Below are positions 63,575 through 64,000 of a DNA stretch of 64,000 bases, piece after piece. The stretch is from assembly GCA_009914555.1 (NCBI GenBank), contig WNDY01000005.1:62001-126000 (forward strand), given 5' to 3'. The first letter of the stretch is position 1, and each line of letters opens with the position of its first letter. The stretch is from Xylophilus sp. (GTDB lineage Bacteria > Pseudomonadota > Gammaproteobacteria > Burkholderiales > Burkholderiaceae_C). The notes beneath the pieces were generated by a model. It saw only the letters and a list, made by a program, of their open reading frames with translations, was not told where the DNA came from and did not search any database. A program made the position numbers and the translations under genes.

Positions 63575-64000
63575 ATGTCCGCCCCTTCATCCCCGTCCAT
63601 CGACATCGCCATCGCCCTGGAAGGGCAGGGCGGTGCGCAGATTGCCGCGCGGCTCTACGGCCGACGGGTGGCGGCAGGCGGGCCGCTGGTGCTGCACTTC
63701 CACGGCGGCACCTTCACCTGCGGCAGCCTCGACGACGGCGCCGTCGTGGCCCAGCTGCTGGGCGCGGCCGGCGCGGTGGTCGTCTCGCTCGACTATCCGC
63801 TTGCGCCGGAGCACCCGTTCCCGCAGGCCGTCGAGGCCGGCTACGGCGCGCTCCAGTGGCTGCACCGCCAGCGCACCCGGCTGGCCGGCCGGGCGTCGAG
63901 GCTCTATCTCGCGGGCGAGGAAGCGGGCGGCAACCTGGCCGCCGCCGTGGCGCTTGTGGCCCGCGACCGGGCGCATCCGCCGCTGGCCGGGCAGATCCTC
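63575..64000 (+). CDS. HSL-type alpha/beta hydrolase fold protein with Glu in place of nucleophile Ser (truncated by window)
   Basis: First 142 residues of an alpha/beta hydrolase of the hormone-sensitive-lipase group. The oxyanion motif is LHFHGGTFTCG and the SLDYPLAPEHPFP block is typical. The nucleophile elbow, normally GDSAGGN, reads AGEEAGGNLAAAVAL, so the catalytic Ser is a Glu. Either it has a non-hydrolytic role, as in some plant receptor relatives, or a different chemistry. The rest lies beyond the window. Confidence 0.8.
   Translation, partial: MSAPSSPSIDIAIALEGQGGAQIAARLYGRRVAAGGPLVLHFHGGTFTCGSLDDGAVVAQLLGAAGAVVVSLDYPLAPEHPFPQAVEAGYGALQWLHRQRTRLAGRASRLYLAGEEAGGNLAAAVALVARDRAHPPLAGQIL

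Overview
The window is high-GC DNA from a betaproteobacterium of the Burkholderiales, most likely a Comamonadaceae member (Variovorax- or Xenophilus-like). The placement rests on three things: the order ZapB-like gene, zapA, 6S RNA next to a cobalamin-riboswitch btuB; the ccoI-S-N-O-Q-P-G-fixH cluster with divergent fnr and hemN; and the dispersed hairpin repeats typical of that group. The family placement is inference. No rRNA, tRNA, CRISPR array, transposase or phage gene was seen.

1-28030 is an organosulfur island. It opens with the end of a sigma-54 activator like SfnR. It then holds an ABC importer with an AprA/AprB-like flavoprotein and ferredoxin pair, three flavin-dependent (LLM) monooxygenases, a TonB receptor, a TauD dioxygenase with a second ABC importer, an aldo/keto reductase, a small kinase, an amidohydrolase, two alpha/beta hydrolases, a 2-hydroxyacid dehydrogenase, an MFS protein and a second TauD. 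At least six intergenic regions carry -24/-12 promoters (TGGCAC-N5-YTGC type), so much of the island reads as one SfnR/sigma-54 sulfur-scavenging regulon. A brnTA toxin-antitoxin module sits inside it.

28031-39664 is the microaerobic module: uspA, the cbb3 oxidase and its assembly genes, fnr, hemN and a SafE-like membrane protein. It is controlled by three perfect FNR boxes, each placed 41.5 bp from a plausible start site. 39843-43691 holds two c-di-GMP genes (HD-GYP, then PAS-GGDEF-EAL) that a 7-bp tandem duplication fuses into one reading frame. 43655-44486 holds 6S RNA, zapA and a ZapB-like gene. 44576-54310 is a riboswitch-led cobalamin uptake and salvage operon (btuB, cobB, cobU, btuFCD, cobO, cobD, cobC). 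54323-61648 is a sugar-acid type catabolic operon (enolase-superfamily dehydratase, RraA-like protein, hydroxyacid dehydrogenase, two tripartite-tricarboxylate receptors, MFS, HpaI aldolase) with a divergent GntR regulator. The window ends with a LysR gene and a truncated esterase-like gene.

Two patterns stand out. First, six loci carry two G-rich boxes, GGGG(NG)TAT, in direct orientation exactly 53 bp apart, with a seventh at 54 bp; the interiors are unrelated but each holds a short palindrome. I do not recognise this element. Second, the window has an unusual number of gene lesions: in-frame TGA in a monooxygenase and in ccoG, frameshifts in an AprA-like gene, brnT, fixH (a C9 run) and a tricarboxylate receptor, the 7-bp duplication, and an in-frame loss of the P-loop of cobO. 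Either this genome is eroding or the assembly has uncorrected errors; reads would decide.
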